Source of the DNA: Mimachlamys varia | Lineage: Eukaryota; Mollusca; Bivalvia; Pectinida; Pectinidae | Length of the DNA: 64,000 nt | Assembly (NCBI GenBank): GCA_947623455.1 | Contig: OX392536.1 | Coordinates: 10,597,282-10,661,281, forward strand | Direction of reading: 5' to 3' | In this document: piece by piece, positions 40,101 to 48,555 of the stretch | How the letters are laid out: each line of letters begins with the position of its first letter | Numbering within the stretch: position 1 is the stretch's first letter | Made by a program: the position numbers and the translations under genes | Notes under the pieces: model-generated | What the model was told of the DNA's origin: nothing | Database searches by the model: none | The model's input: the letters and a program-made list of their open reading frames with translations, nothing else

Positions 40101-43100
40101 AATACTTATTTGGATGTTTTGGTTTGTCAATCTTAACAGAGTTATGGGCCTTGGCACTTTATACCAATCTTTGTCTTGAGGTGGGAGAATATTTATTGGT
40201 GTTGATTGCAAAACTTTGTTTATTCCTATAATGTACATAGTATAATTATGTTATTCCTAAGGTGAGCAAGCTGCAAGCTTGGACATTAATGTACTTTGTT
40301 TAAATTGGGTTGACTTCTTAAACCAATATCTTAGAATAATATAGCATAAAGATAATTATTGGTGCATTAAAAAATGTGGATCTAACAGTGTCAAATAACA
40401 GGTTTTGTATGAAAATTTAACTATAGAAGTACATTATAATGAGGGGTGTCAGTATCGAAAATACTGACCTGATAGAAAAATTTTGACTTTGTATAAAAGC
40501 ATTTCACAAAGAAAAAAGAGGTAAAGAATGAAATTAAAAGCTGATAACTTCTCATTGTGAAAATATAAAAAAGTAAAAAGGGACTTCTCATCAGAAAATA
40601 TAAAAAGATGTAAAACAGACTTCTCATCAGAAATATTAAGTAAAAACAATTTGGTGAAGTAAAGCTTGAGACTAATTTTACCTGGCCATTTCATTTTACC
40701 TGTCTGTTGAATTTTACCTGTCCGTTTACCTGTTTGGTGTGTTTTTGTCGCCAGGTGAACAGCTCCGGGGAGCTCGACCAGGGGACGATGTCGGGGACCC
40801 TCCACCTGCTGCCGTACCCCGTCTACGTGGGCAGCTGTATCTGTCTGATCTGTTTAATGGCCGTCATCATCACCTACGTCTCCTGTTTCAGGTACGTCTG
40901 CTCATATCTACACGTGTAGCAGATCGTTTACTCATGCTTATTTGATCATATGTGTACTTTTCAACTTAATAGAAGTATACATCTCAACACTGTTGTATGC
41001 CAGAGATTTTTCATTGCAGTTTATCTTTTTCCTTTGTCACTTCTGAAATAAGGGCAATTTCATCAGGGCAAACATACATAAGTAAAAGTCTATAAACACA
41101 TTCACCCCCTGAAGTTGCATTTGAACTCTTCCATTTCAAAGGTTGGAATAGTTCACAATGAAATTTCTGGGGTGAATTAGTTAACACTACTTGAATAAAG
41201 ATTATACCATCATAGGGCGAAAAAGTTTTAACTAGACAATTTTTTTTTGCTGTACAGCATGATAAACACCTTTGAAGTACACAAGCATGTGACAGGTTCT
41301 TGTAAACTCCAAAGTCTTGGTTGGAAAACATAAAAAAAGATCTCACAACAAATTATTGTGAAAAACACCAGAAAGTTTTTAATAAATTTGAAAGCCTTAA
41401 AACTCCTAGGGTTCTAAAGTAATTTTAGTGTAATCTATTTCTACGTCATTTTACAGGTTTATTAATGTACCTAAGAAGCTGAAGCACTCTGTGATCAACA
41501 TCTGTATCAGCATCCTCCTGTTGCTAATCGGGTTTACGATGGGAGTGAAGCGTACAGACCACCACCTCGCCTGTCAGATCGTGGGCGTGGGCATTCACTA
41601 TCTAACCTTAGTGGCCATGTTCTGGATCACAATCACGTCCTAGTACGTACAATTACTGGATATATATCACAATAGTAACGATTCGCTTGTGCTTCTTTCG
41701 TAATATTGTTATAGTACCCAGCCAATGGGGGGCATATAGTGTTACCCATGTTCATCTTTTCCTGTCCCGTCGCATCGTGTCCTGTCCCCTCTCGTCCCAT
41801 GGTAATATAACCAGATATTTGAATAACTGATGATCCGATTGTCATCTTGTCATTAATTTCACATGAAATATGGTGAAAAAGTGAATTTCCTGTGAAGAAA
41901 TATGCCTGTTTATTGCTTAACCAAAACAACTGGACAACAGTGTTTTCAACACTTGCGCATATTTCTATGTTTTTAAATTTTAAAAGTTAAGAGTCTCTCA
42001 TGTGAAATTCATACGAAGAAAAAGGTTTGCTGTTTACATATGATTGTTGATTTGGTTTTGAATTTATGTCAATTAATCATCAGTGTTGAGCTTAAGGAAA
42101 GTCCTCACTCTATCAAATGACTTGTCTGTGTCAGACCTTTGAAAAACGGTAGTTATTAGAACCATGTTTAAGACCTTTGAAAAAGAGTAGTTATTATAAC
42201 CATAGATCTTTGACAAGTTTTCTTTTAGGAAATTTATTATGTATGTAACTCAAGGGTGGATTTAACTCTATTTCAATGCATGCAAATAAAATAATATTTC
42301 TCCTATGTATATTTATAAACAAACATATGATGCATGACTTCATCAAAAAGGTAAAATAGTAGACAAGATATATACTATGACAGGGGAGATAACTGGAGCG
42401 AAAAAAAAATTACACTGAAAAATATTTCACCAAAATTAATCTCAAGTCAATGTATGTGAGCTTTTAACTTAATTTTGTTTTGTTTTTCAGCAACATGCTT
42501 AAGAAATTCAACAAGATAAATAAACCACCAGCCCCACCCCCGGAGCCAGTGGCCATGCCGCTACCACCTAAACCAATGTTACGGTTTTATCTGCTGGCCT
42601 GGGGGGTGCCACTCATTGTGTGTGGCATCACTGTGGCTGTCAGCATCGACCACTACTCCGAGCCAGAATAGTAAGTTCTTGCTTTATATCTCCAAATATA
42701 AACAGTGATGAACCAATTAAATATGTTAATAGATTGAAGATACAGATTAAACCATGTTTAAGCGGAGTTTAACCTGAGAGTTTTAAAATTTTGTTTAATG
42801 ATTTCTTTATTTGGATCAATATATTAATCTTTTTGATAGTGACAAAAAACTCTTTAAAGTAAAGGCAATCTTTTATGCTGTAAAAATATTATTTAAATAT
42901 AACAAAGAACCATCAGCTTCAAGCTTGAATTAAAACAGAATAATGCATTAGTGTCATATTTGAAATAATTTTTTAAATAAGCGTATAATGATGACTTATC
43001 TCCCCTTGACAGCTGTTTCCTGTCCTGGGACCCGAGTATCGGAGCATTCTACAGTCCTACAGGGTTATTAGTGGTGTTCAACCTAATATTTTTCTTGAGA

Positions 43101-45260
43101 ATTTCCCGAGTGATTCACAAAACGACAAACAACCTGAATGAGACAGACAATACAGAGGAAGTGAATGACATTGAGCTCACGCAAAGTCCCGATGACGGTA
43201 CTACAGAAATACAGGCCCTCACTAGTACGCGGCGGCCTGCCGAGGACGACACAGAGTCGATCGCGTCAAGTGTCATGGATATGGAGAGGCAGCCGATCAC
43301 ACAGCTGAATGCTGTAGTGGCCATGTTGTTTCTGTACATACTATTCTACACATGTGCGGGGTTTGCCGTTGCACAACCTTTCAAGAGTATAATTCCGCAC
43401 CAGGAGCTTATTTTCAGTTACTTGTACGGACTAACAAGTAGCATCTTTGGAATATTCATGTTAGTGTATTTTTGTCTTACAAGGAAGGATTCGTGTTCTA
43501 GTTGGAGGCGATTTTTCTTCTGTGATCAAAATCCTGTGTATGACATGAATTACCATGAGAATAATCACGTTGCTCTGTCGAACGGTCATGTGATTCATGC
43601 CAACAATGACATCGACATGGAAAATAAAAACTACAACATAACACAGGAGGTGACGGAAGGGTCCGTGAAACAGTCCAACATAAATCTCATCCCGGCCCAG
43701 CCATTTCTCAGTGATAGGGAAAGCTCAGTGACGGGCCCAGCTGACTCAAACAGTATGCCAAACTTTTATAATCCCAAACAAAACGGCATCGCGAAAAAAT
43801 TCTGGGACAGACAACGTCATCATTCAAAACTTATTACTAAAGAAATGACGAAAGATTTTAACGGCAGTGGTACGGATTATTTCTCAGGCTCTGAGGCCAA
43901 TCACCGTGGAAACACAAGTGATGTCAATACAGTTATGAGTATAGAGATACAGATTCAGCCCAATGGTGGGTCGGGAAGATCCACAGGGATTTCCCCTCCA
44001 GCTTCATCTCAGCCGCAACAGAATCTGTATCCTACTCAGCTCCTACTACCAGCTATACAGGGCTCCAGTGGCCCCATTCCTAAGTTCTCAATGTTACCAT
44101 TGGACCGTAATATCATCCCGCCAGTGGGTGGGTCTGTGTCACCTATCACCGTGACTACGAGTCCGTGTTGTAGCACGGTATCTTACACGGGGTCACAGGT
44201 TGCCCCTGCCCACGGGCGGTCGCCGAGTGCCTGCTCCTTGGGGATGCGGCCCTACCCCAGTGCTTTTACTCCTGTGCCCCCGCGTAATAATACCCTTCCA
44301 AAGCAGGGCAAAAACCCTGCAGTACAAAATAACACGACTTCTACTAGCCCTACACAAGACTATATGATGAGGAACGGCTCTGTGCCTCGCCTCCGAGATT
44401 TCGACGGTCAAAGTCAAATAAGTGATGCGTGTCCCCGTGAAAAGCAATGGGGCATGCAAGTGACAAATAATTACTTGAATAATAATCATCATAACAACAA
44501 TCACGCTGCACCAGGGTACGACCCGCTGTCACGCCTCAGTCCACAACAGAAAGTGGGCTGTACCTATAAACAGTACGGCTCGGTAGACGAACATATTACA
44601 TCCGAGCGGCCTCCCCCGGCGTACCACTACTCTCGGGCACGGTCTTCCTCCGGGGGGTACAGCTCCGATACAAGTGGGCGCATACAACGTAAACACGAGC
44701 AGTCGTTCCTGCAGGAGGTTCATCAGAGGATCCCTTGTGATAACAATAAAATGATAGTGCAGGATCAAAATCATACCCAGTCCCCTACAACACTGACCCC
44801 CAATAATAAATCACCAGTGACTTCGGAAGTATGTAACAATGCCAACGGCAAAATCTTTACCACTCACGATTCAGACAGTCAGATTCATATTCGTCGTAGT
44901 CGGGGCAATGACTCGGATCATAACTCGGAACCAACATCTCAAGCATCTCATCGAAGGAGACATAGGTCACATGACCCGCAACATCGTCATTCAAAACATC
45001 ATAAACAAAGTGCCAAAAAGCAGCATTCTTCCTCTGCCGAGTGGGAGGGTACGCCCCGCCAAAAAATGATACCGTACGCTTACGTTAACTACCACTATCA
45101 TGACAGGGTGCGGCAAAAGCTTCAAAAGAAGCACGCGCCTCAAAGTCGCGCGTACCCCCAACTAATGGAGGACTCGAGCTCCAGTAGTGATAGTGAAGGG
45201 ATCGATGACATTTGGGTGATGCAAGAGAAAAATAAAAACAAGAAAGAGACCAGCGTGTAG
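4081..45260 (+). CDS. ADGRA: Adhesion GPCR subfamily A (GPR124/GPR125-like), 14 exons, N-terminus missing
   Basis: Exons: 4081-4152, 6308-6379, 7469-7632, 11750-12309, 13913-14062, 19123-19217, 19681-19885, 35770-35968, 38665-38766, 39256-39356, 40755-40891, 41457-41642, 42491-42670, 43013-45260. Every junction is AG/GT and phases match throughout, giving 1,489 residues plus TAG. Counting the first whole codon as residue 1: LRRs 1-48; LRRCT 49-103; Ig with C131, W144 and the DxGxWxC cysteine C191; HormR C216-C269; GAIN about 290-573 with the GPS at 531-573; seven hydrophobic helices from about 595; tail ending ETSV (1486-1489). The order LRR-Ig-HormR-GAIN-7TM, the proline-rich second intracellular loop followed by PMLRFY, and the PDZ ligand are diagnostic of ADGRA. 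In vertebrates GPR124 acts with RECK in Wnt7 signalling, GPR125 in planar polarity with Dishevelled, and the tail binds DLG1; the same role here is inferred. Signal peptide, LRRNT and first LRRs are not in the window. Largest intron 15.9 kb. Confidence 0.93.
5390..5905 (+). repeat. tRNA-derived SINE with six-fold expanded head
   Basis: The 60-bp units at 5401-5760 (six copies) each begin TGAGTGGTTAAGGTGTC, which with the preceding GGTGGC resembles box A of a Ser/Leu-type tRNA. A GGTTCAAGTTC box-B-like stretch follows only once (near 5750). Then come a SINE body (CGGGTACTCTGGCTTTCC), TCAATAGGACGT and an A/C-rich tail. Because 60 is a multiple of 3 the array is open on both strands, but nothing suggests a protein. 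It lies in the intron between ADGRA exons A and B. Confidence 0.8.
6308..6379 (+). CDS. ADGRA: ADGRA exon B: leucine-rich repeat
   Basis: Second 72-nt LRR exon in the same phase as exon A, encoding [15 protein letters not shown] and then a leucine-spaced end. Acceptor TTATTGTAG, donor GTAAGTG. Confidence 0.9.
6810..7060 (+). repeat. 30-bp minisatellite in ADGRA intron
   Basis: Repeats of CCAGTTACATTGAGTTACA with TACTCACCTT spacers, about seven units, with shortened and diverged copies toward the 3' end. Confidence 0.85.
7469..7632 (+). CDS. ADGRA: ADGRA exon C: LRR C-terminal cap (LRRCT)
   Basis: The 164-nt exon begins after CTTTACAG and ends at a GTACGC donor. It encodes the LRRCT pattern: [10 protein letters not shown], then TTCAVP, and a closing DLHC. 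These cysteines cap the LRR solenoid. Confidence 0.92.
9386..9628 (+). repeat. 81-bp tandem repeat, 3 copies
   Basis: Three near-identical 81-bp units (TGTTTCCTCTGGTTGTATGT to GGGGTGGGGAAATAC) with a few substitutions. Several frames are open because 81 is divisible by 3; no gene is inferred. Confidence 0.9.
10207..10708 (+). repeat. 19-bp minisatellite, about 26 copies
   Basis: Unit CCAGGTTCCTTGTCAATCT, with CCT/CAT and AAT/ACT variants distributed along the array. It lies in the intron between ADGRA exons C and D. Confidence 0.95.
11371..11440 (+). repeat. Dispersed palindromic element, copy 2
   Basis: ATCCCTGAAATTT, TTATTCCAACCTTTGAATT, then GGAAGAGTTCAAATGTG. The 3' end is degraded. Confidence 0.7.
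11677..11749 (+). repeat. Duplicated 3' splice acceptor before ADGRA exon D
   Basis: A 33-bp segment (pyrimidine tract plus CTAG) ending at 11709 recurs with two mismatches ending at 11749, offset 40 bp. The downstream copy gives the correct frame. Use of the upstream AG would add 40 nt, shift the frame, and reach TAA about 27 codons later. Confidence 0.85.
11750..12309 (+). CDS. ADGRA: ADGRA exon D: Ig-like domain plus hormone-receptor (HormR) domain
   Basis: A 560-nt exon carrying a whole Ig domain ([17 protein letters not shown]) with an NRS glycosylation sequon, then a HormR domain ([30 protein letters not shown]). The Ig plus HormR pair after LRRs is specific to ADGRA among adhesion GPCRs. 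Donor GTAAGTA. Its acceptor is tandemly duplicated 40 bp upstream. Confidence 0.94.
13913..14062 (+). CDS. ADGRA: ADGRA exon E: start of GAIN region
   Basis: A 150-nt, phase 0-0 exon between TTTACAG and GTAATG. It encodes a helical, leucine-rich stretch with an NST sequon, typical of GAIN subdomain A. Assigned by phase continuity with exons D and F. Confidence 0.88.
14212..14375 (+). repeat. Two-copy repeat of about 87 bp flanking the satellite
   Basis: TTATCCCTCTTG, TTTTCAAACTTTATTTTTGC and CCGAGGGAAGATGGG occur twice in tandem, ending just before the 159-bp array. Confidence 0.85.
14384..18835. repeat. 159-bp satellite array, 28 copies with no visible divergence
   Basis: Units begin AGGCAACAGTTCTAG at 14384, 14543 and so on; 28 units of 159 bp fill 4.45 kb. 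Text lines 3,180 bp apart (20 units) are identical, and both long translations are perfectly periodic at 53 residues, so no substitution is visible. Only the last unit's end differs (TGTATATAATTAG). Because 159 = 3 x 53 and neither strand has a stop in one frame, reading frames of about 1,495 codons exist on both strands; these are by-products of the array. It sits in the intron between ADGRA exons E and F. Confidence 0.97.
19123..19217 (+). CDS. ADGRA: ADGRA exon F: GAIN region
   Basis: A 95-nt exon starting in phase 0 after TTTTATGACAG and ending AG|GTATGT. It encodes a hydrophobic helix ([18 protein letters not shown]). It lies about 290 bp past the end of the 159-bp satellite array in the same intron. 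Confidence 0.87.
19681..19885 (+). CDS. ADGRA: ADGRA exon G: GAIN region
   Basis: A 205-nt exon from TTTTGGCAG to GTGAGT, completing the Arg codon split with exon F. It encodes an NIT sequon and two cysteines (ITCLAF, FSCQSG). It ends in phase 0 before the 15.9-kb intron. Confidence 0.88.
20711..20850. repeat. Foldback element 1 (near-perfect 59-bp inverted arms)
   Basis: The arm GCATTGAACTGTTACCAG onward to GGGTGACAGA (20711-20769) is matched in reverse complement at 20792-20850, with a loop of about 22 bp. Only one or two mismatches are visible. Confidence 0.92.
20959..21325 (+). repeat. 123-bp tandem repeat, about 3 copies, with CRE-like sites
   Basis: Units start at 20959, 21082 and 21205 with the palindrome GATTTAAATCA. 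Each has ATCTGAGGCGGAGTGCAAAG; the first two junctions have GAAATGACGTCACAAT, a perfect TGACGTCA palindrome. It lies between the two foldbacks. Confidence 0.9.
21327..21362. repeat. Short perfect hairpin
   Basis: CAAATTGTAGTATA and its reverse complement TATACTACAATTTG separated by 8 bp. It shares the GTAGTATACAGT string with foldback element 1. Confidence 0.85.
22263..22422. repeat. Foldback element 2 (about 68-bp inverted arms)
   Basis: The arm AAGCATTGAACTGCTTTCAG through GGTCAAAGGCAAA is mirrored ending CAGTTCAATACTT. The outer CATTGAACTG is shared with foldback 1 but the rest of the arm differs. A related partial hairpin (GGCATTCATGGCC, then AAATGCCAACTG) lies at 22615-22655. Confidence 0.9.
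25265..25965 (+). repeat. Minisatellite with units of about 64 bp, roughly 11 copies
   Basis: Diverged units of TGTTACTAAAAATAGACA, GGGAAGGGGTACGGTCAGG and TACCTGCGAGGCCCGTGCTG. Unit length varies slightly. Confidence 0.88.
26515..26700 (-). repeat. tRNA-derived SINE fragment (second family)
   Basis: On the minus strand a perfect RNA polymerase III B-box, GGTTCGATTCC, lies near 26685. It is followed by a body with TTCTCCAGTTTCCTCCCAAA and a 3' end AAAATAAATAAAGTTTATAT. No A-box was seen, so the copy is 5'-truncated. Confidence 0.7.
27405..28005 (+). repeat. Degenerate minisatellite with units of about 60 bp
   Basis: Repeats of GTCATTTTGATAAGCTAGC, GGCATTATAACAAGTTGACA and TTATAATGTAATGTC with variable spacing; the middle (27600-27920) is best preserved. 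Confidence 0.8.
28541..28622 (+). repeat. Dispersed palindromic element, copy 3
   Basis: TTACCCCCTATAATTTCAT, then ACATTTGAATTGGTAGAG, TTCAAATGTGTCTCCAGGGG. Confidence 0.7.
28800..29185 (+). mobile_element. MITE with TTAA target duplication, copy 1 (386 bp)
   Basis: Begins AGGCCCACTATACGTAACTT and ends with the inverse, ACGTATATTGGGCCT. TTAA flanks it on both sides (28796-28799 and 29186-29189). A related copy lies inverted at 50343. TTAA duplication suggests mobilisation by a piggyBac-like transposase (inference). Confidence 0.85.
29451..29532 (-). repeat. Dispersed palindromic element, copy 4 (inverted)
   Basis: CTCCCCTTGAAGACTCTTTT, GTTCAAGAGTTGGAATATTT, then AAATTTCAGGGTTGAG: the same element on the opposite strand. 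Confidence 0.65.
30775..31250 (+). repeat. Degenerate GGTCAGAGGTCAG minisatellite
   Basis: At least a dozen imperfect units of roughly 28-35 bp containing GGTCAGAGGTCAG, with TTTCC or CACCAAGG between. A 151-codon frame across it is a repeat by-product. Confidence 0.75.
32622..32878. mobile_element. 257-bp terminal-inverted-repeat element (MITE)
   Basis: Starts CATACTTGCCAAC and ends GTTGGCAAGTATG, with further inner pairing (GGGAGATTACGC, GGGAGTCTCCC). Flanked on both sides by TGTTTT, a possible target duplication. Confidence 0.75.
32903..32998 (+). repeat. Two-copy repeat of about 45-50 bp
   Basis: CATGTTCACCAATAAGCCC followed by GCTGTATAACA (or GCTATATAACA) occurs twice in tandem. Confidence 0.8.
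35460..35698 (+). repeat. SINE/LINE 3'-end fragment with CCAAA-rich tail
   Basis: Ends GTCCTTAAATGATCTCAGC, TGTTAATGGGATTTAAAA, then (CCAAA)n, closely matching the 3' end of the SINE at 5390-5905. Located just before ADGRA exon H. Confidence 0.6.
35770..35968 (+). CDS. ADGRA: ADGRA exon H: GAIN subdomain B
   Basis: A 199-nt exon from TTTAACAG to GTAAGTG. It encodes [21 protein letters not shown] and [10 protein letters not shown], the beta-strand-rich part of the GAIN fold just before the GPS, plus NNS and NHS sequons. Confidence 0.9.
36106..36270 (+). repeat. 23-bp minisatellite, left fragment
   Basis: Units of GATTTACCTGTAACACCTGTG, more diverged than the main block. Separated from it by the TIR element at 36272. 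Confidence 0.88.
36272..37351. mobile_element. 1,080-bp long-TIR element inserted in the minisatellite
   Basis: Ends are CTGACAATGCAACTTAAAAA and the inverse TTTTAACTTGCATTGTCAG. Similarity between arms continues inward for at least 200 bp (AAGGAAGTGCCGACATTTT against AAGGAAGTGGCAGACATTTT; CTTGCTTGGTAACG in both; AAACCGGTTTT in both). It has no coding capacity, so it is a non-autonomous foldback/DNA element. Confidence 0.88.
37352..38585 (+). repeat. 23-bp minisatellite, main block, about 53 copies
   Basis: Unit ACCTGTAACACCTGTGTAGA plus TTT. A 13-unit block starting near 37412 is duplicated at an offset of 299 bp (13 x 23), visible from the shared variants CTGTAACATCTG and TTTATGTGTAACACCTATG. 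It lies 80 bp before ADGRA exon I. Confidence 0.95.
38665..38766 (+). CDS. ADGRA: ADGRA exon I: GAIN/GPS first half
   Basis: A 102-nt exon after CCTTACAG encoding IVLYFKV and AAYWDFEAN. The YWDF is the conserved GPS tryptophan block. The donor is read as ATG|GTTGGT because that phase joins exon J; a GTATTC four bases later is the alternative. Confidence 0.88.
39190..39255 (+). repeat. Duplicated 3' splice acceptor before ADGRA exon J
   Basis: A perfect 33-bp direct duplication ending GGTTACAG at 39222 and again at 39255. The extra 33 nt would be in frame by length but encode TAA at the fourth codon, so only the downstream AG keeps the protein open. Confidence 0.9.
39256..39356 (+). CDS. ADGRA: ADGRA exon J: GPS motif
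   Basis: A 101-nt exon encoding [10 protein letters not shown] and [11 protein letters not shown]: the second half of the GPS, with an H-L-S tripeptide at the usual autoproteolysis position. Donor GTAAGT. The acceptor is duplicated 33 bp upstream. Confidence 0.93.
39365..39965. mobile_element. Foldback element of about 600 bp next to ADGRA exon J
   Basis: TTTCCAGTAATCTTCGGA near 39400 pairs with TCTGAAGATTACTGGAAA near 39912, with weaker pairing around it. Boundaries are uncertain; it starts within about 10 bp of the exon J donor. Confidence 0.55.
40755..40891 (+). CDS. ADGRA: ADGRA exon K: transmembrane helix 1
   Basis: A 137-nt exon from GTCGCCAG to GTACGT. It encodes a short extracellular linker with an NSS sequon, then TM1 ([20 protein letters not shown]). 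Confidence 0.93.
41100..41178 (-). repeat. Dispersed palindromic element, copy 5 (inverted)
   Basis: TTCACCCCCTGAAGTTGCAT, TTGAACTCTTCCATTTCAAA, GGTTGGAATAGTTCAC, then AAATTTCTGGGGTGAA. The best preserved copy, in the intron between ADGRA exons K and L. Confidence 0.78.
41457..41642 (+). CDS. ADGRA: ADGRA exon L: transmembrane helices 2 and 3
   Basis: A 186-nt exon after TTTTACAG. TM2 is [20 protein letters not shown]. The extracellular-loop cysteine follows (HLACQIVG), then TM3 with MFWITITSY. The lysine-rich VPKKLKH before TM2 is the first intracellular loop. Confidence 0.94.
42491..42670 (+). CDS. ADGRA: ADGRA exon M: proline-rich intracellular loop 2 and TM4
   Basis: A 180-nt exon after TTTTTCAG. 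The loop reads KPPAPPPEP, then [10 protein letters not shown], before TM4 ([18 protein letters not shown]). A proline-rich loop followed by PMLRFY is a hallmark of GPR124/GPR125. Confidence 0.94.
43013..45260 (+). CDS. ADGRA: ADGRA exon N: TM5-TM7, cytoplasmic tail, PDZ ligand, stop
   Basis: A single 2,248-nt last exon. It encodes TM5, a roughly 60-residue acidic third intracellular loop ([13 protein letters not shown]), TM6 ([20 protein letters not shown]), TM7 ([20 protein letters not shown]) and a cytoplasmic tail of about 590 residues. The tail is low in complexity: Asn/His runs near 44460-44510, an Arg/His/Lys-rich segment near 44940-45030, then an acidic serine cluster ([11 protein letters not shown]) that looks like casein-kinase-2 substrate. 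The last four residues, ETSV, form a class I PDZ ligand; human GPR124 ends in the closely similar ETTV, which binds DLG1. Stop TAG at 45258. Confidence 0.95.
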
Positions 45261-45377
45261 CTATTGTGGTTCCCTAGCATTATTTATTTCATTTGTTAGT
45301 AGTGTAAATTTCATGTCATCTCATTTTTACGTTATGGTTGCCAAAGTCTTCATTTTTTTGTTTGTTTAAAAGAGATG

Positions 45378-45383
45378 AATAAA
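45378..45383 (+). other. Likely polyadenylation signal of ADGRA
   Basis: The first AATAAA downstream of the stop codon, 118 nt after it, followed by a T-rich stretch. Later AATAAA-like hexamers (near 46203) mean a longer 3' UTR is also possible. Confidence 0.5.
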
Positions 45384-46507
45384 ACCAATTGTATTTATAA
45401 CTCTCATATGATACATATTTTGAATATGGTTGTATGTATGGCATGACCCAATTTTTAACACAGACCTATGGTTTTTATATAATGTATTATTCTGTTCAGA
45501 CCGTGTGTGTCTGTGTGAGTCAGAAAGGAACCTTGATTTTTATAGAGTGTACAGACCATTGTGTGCTTGTGTGAGTGTGTTTGTGTCGGACAGAACCACG
45601 ATTTTATAGTATGTATCGTTTGGAGTATAGACAATGTATGATTGTGTTAACGTCTGACGGATCAGTTGTCGATACATCAGATACAAGAATGTTGAATGAT
45701 TGCGGGTAACAAGCACACACTGTCAATATATTTAAGAAGCTAGTAATCTTTGCCGATATATACAAGTTTTTCTTCTCTACCTCAGCGTATTACTAACAGC
45801 TACGACGAGACATGATGTGTTCTAACTCTGCTGCTGAAAGACTTATTTCTGCTCTTAATATTTATCGTTAGGCAGAAACTTGTTCAAACTATCAATTAAT
45901 TTTTTGAACATTTTTTATATGAAATATTAGCATATGCTTATCTTATTCTAGGTTCCAGAAAGCTTTGATTTCCAAAATCATGTGTAAAAAGTTTTCAAGC
46001 AAAGAGTAATTTCTTGAGTTTGTACTTTGCATACGAGCATTGCTAAAAGCATTTTTTAATATTTGTATGAATATTTCTAAGCCATGGTGGTTCAGGTTTT
46101 TTCTGGTATAATATTTTATTTTTTATTTTCTGTATTTGTACCAATACTGTTTTCAGTATGAATAACTTGGGTGTTGTCAAAGTAAAAAAAACTCATTGCC
46201 AAAAATAAATTACAAAATGTTCACAAATGCATTAAAAATTTATAATGATGCGAAATACATTATAGGTCTCTTTTACTTATACTTATAGCATTAATATTTC
46301 ATGCCGCCCTTCTAAAATATCACATGAAGAAAATGTGCAGATGCATTGCCTTTCTATATATTCTTGCCTCCTGGAATTCTTCAGGAGGCAAAAAGTCAAC
46401 AGTTGTTTAGAAAAACGTCTGTCTTGTTCATTTGGACGGACAGGAGATGATGTAGAAATTTACGATGTCGTTAAAATTATGTGATGTCGTAATAGCATGC
46501 TGTCAGG

Positions 46508-46695
46508 CCCCGGTTTCATCAACATTCCTTAACTTTAGGAAACTCCTTAACTTGAAAATCTCCATAGGAATGCATGACAGAATTTATGGAAAGTTCCTTA
46601 ACTTAGGATTTTCCCCTTTAATTCTGTAATGCTTCCCTATGGAGATTTTTAAGTTAAGGAATTTCCTTAAGTTAAGGAACGTTGATGAAACCGGG
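46508..46695. mobile_element. 188-bp TIR element (MITE)
   Basis: Ends CCCGGTTTCATCAACATTCC and, inverted, GGAACGTTGATGAAACCGGG. Inside, blocks of TTCCTTAACTTA and its complement and CTCCATAGG/CCTATGGAG also pair. Confidence 0.9.
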
Positions 46696-46921
46696 ATCAG
46701 GAACACAAAACGTCAATACAGTGTATGGATACATAAGTTGTCCAAGTGACATTAAAGTGCTATAATATATTTTTTATTGAACCTCTGAGCCTATGTAATT
46801 AGTTTTAAAGTCATGTTTCCATGATTACATTAATGCAAAAAATAGAAGGGTCATATATCTGGATAAAAGCCGAGGCATATAGGATCAAACACAGGAATAA
46901 GTCATGTAAACTTCATACACC

Positions 46922-46997
46922 CAGTCACCCCTGGAATTTCATAATGAACTATTCTTACCTTTGAATTGAAAGAGTTCAAATGTGTGTTCAGGGGTAA
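46922..46997 (+). repeat. Dispersed palindromic element, copy 6
   Basis: CAGTCACCCCTGGAATTTCA, ACCTTTGAATTGAAAGAG, then TTCAAATGTGTGTTCAGGGG. Confidence 0.75.
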
Positions 46998-48555
46998 ATG
47001 AAATAAAGACAAAATAATTTGCTTATTCTGCTGTAGTAAATATCATATTATACCTCTTGCTAAGAACAAATTGAGGAACAAGTCCTTGCCTCTATTGCCA
47101 ACTTTTTTAACGGACAACTTGAGGAATAAGCCATTACTCTAATAATTAACTCCCCCCCCCCCCTTCACCATTTCTAATATAAATAACTAGTCACACTTGT
47201 ATATCATGGTGATGGTATAAGATAAAGGCATTACTCTGTGTGGTTCAGAATGTCTGCCTGGTCCGTGGTGCTGCTATATAATTCTCCGTACACAACCATG
47301 ATGGGTTTGGTGCTAGGACAAAGCTATTTTGAAGGCTTTATTGGTTTTATCATGAGCAGCAAAACTCGCTTTATTTCTTGTATGTCATATATTTTATATT
47401 AATCAGTGATGCCACATCAGTTGTGTTTATTGAAATTTATAACATTTCCCATTTCTTTGATTTCCATTTTAATTCACCTCCAACCCGTTCTGTTCTGTAG
47501 TTTTAATCCCAGATTGTTTTTGATAAACCGCTCTTTAACATGCCATCTCATTAAAACAATTATGATATCAGCATTATTATTTTACGTGATTTTGATTATG
47601 AAAAAACAATTGTAACAAAAATGCACTAGCTTAATCATGGCACGCTACAATGTATATCACTACGGTAACCATTTCTCCTCAAATTTTCTGTGTAACTAAA
47701 ACATGGAGTTCTTGTTATTGTAAGGTGCTTTAAGTGTAAGTCACTCTTCAAAGACTTCTTCAACACAACAGTATGAGTTGCCAAAATGTGCTTTATTTTA
47801 GCTGAAGAGCTTTGAGATTGTTTGGTTTTGATATGCTAATTTCATGAATATTTTAGCAAATTTGTTTCAGTGAAGGAACACAAGCTACAACTACATGTAC
47901 TGATAAACAAATACTATAACTGTACTATTCAGCTTTAATGTTAACATTTTTGTCAGTCATCTCGGGTTTCAATCTATTTAAAATCTGAAAAGCTTTAAAT
48001 AAATACCTGTGAATTGATTGTATAAATAACTTTTTTCTTACTTCCACTTTACCAAAAATGGCACTGTGAATAAATTACTATTTTTACTAAAAATTAAGTT
48101 TTAAATTTTCTTAATATAACGGTTGTATCAGGATTTATCTTATACATAAATATTCTAAATTAAATGGTACCCTTGTAACTAAGTTTTGATTTTGTTTTCA
48201 GGATTCAAAACTTGTTGATAAGAAATCGTACCCAGTAAAATGGCTACGTTTTTGGATTGTTATTGCTGTTGATCGGTAATTATGACTGATGTCAGGCATA
48301 TTTTTAAAGAAATTTATTAACTTTTATGAAAACTGAAATTTTAATAGCGAAACTTCTTTATAAATTACAGCCCAGGAGTGTTGAGTTCTATTAGAGATTT
48401 TTATGTCAATTTGATCCAACAAGTAGCGATTCTAATTATTTTTAAGAAAATTAATAACAGAAAGTTAATCGTACTAGAAATGAGCGGATATTGGGTCTTT
48501 TCATTAAAAAAAGTTGCTTTCCAGTTGGGTATGTATAACTGTATGTGTCATTTCC

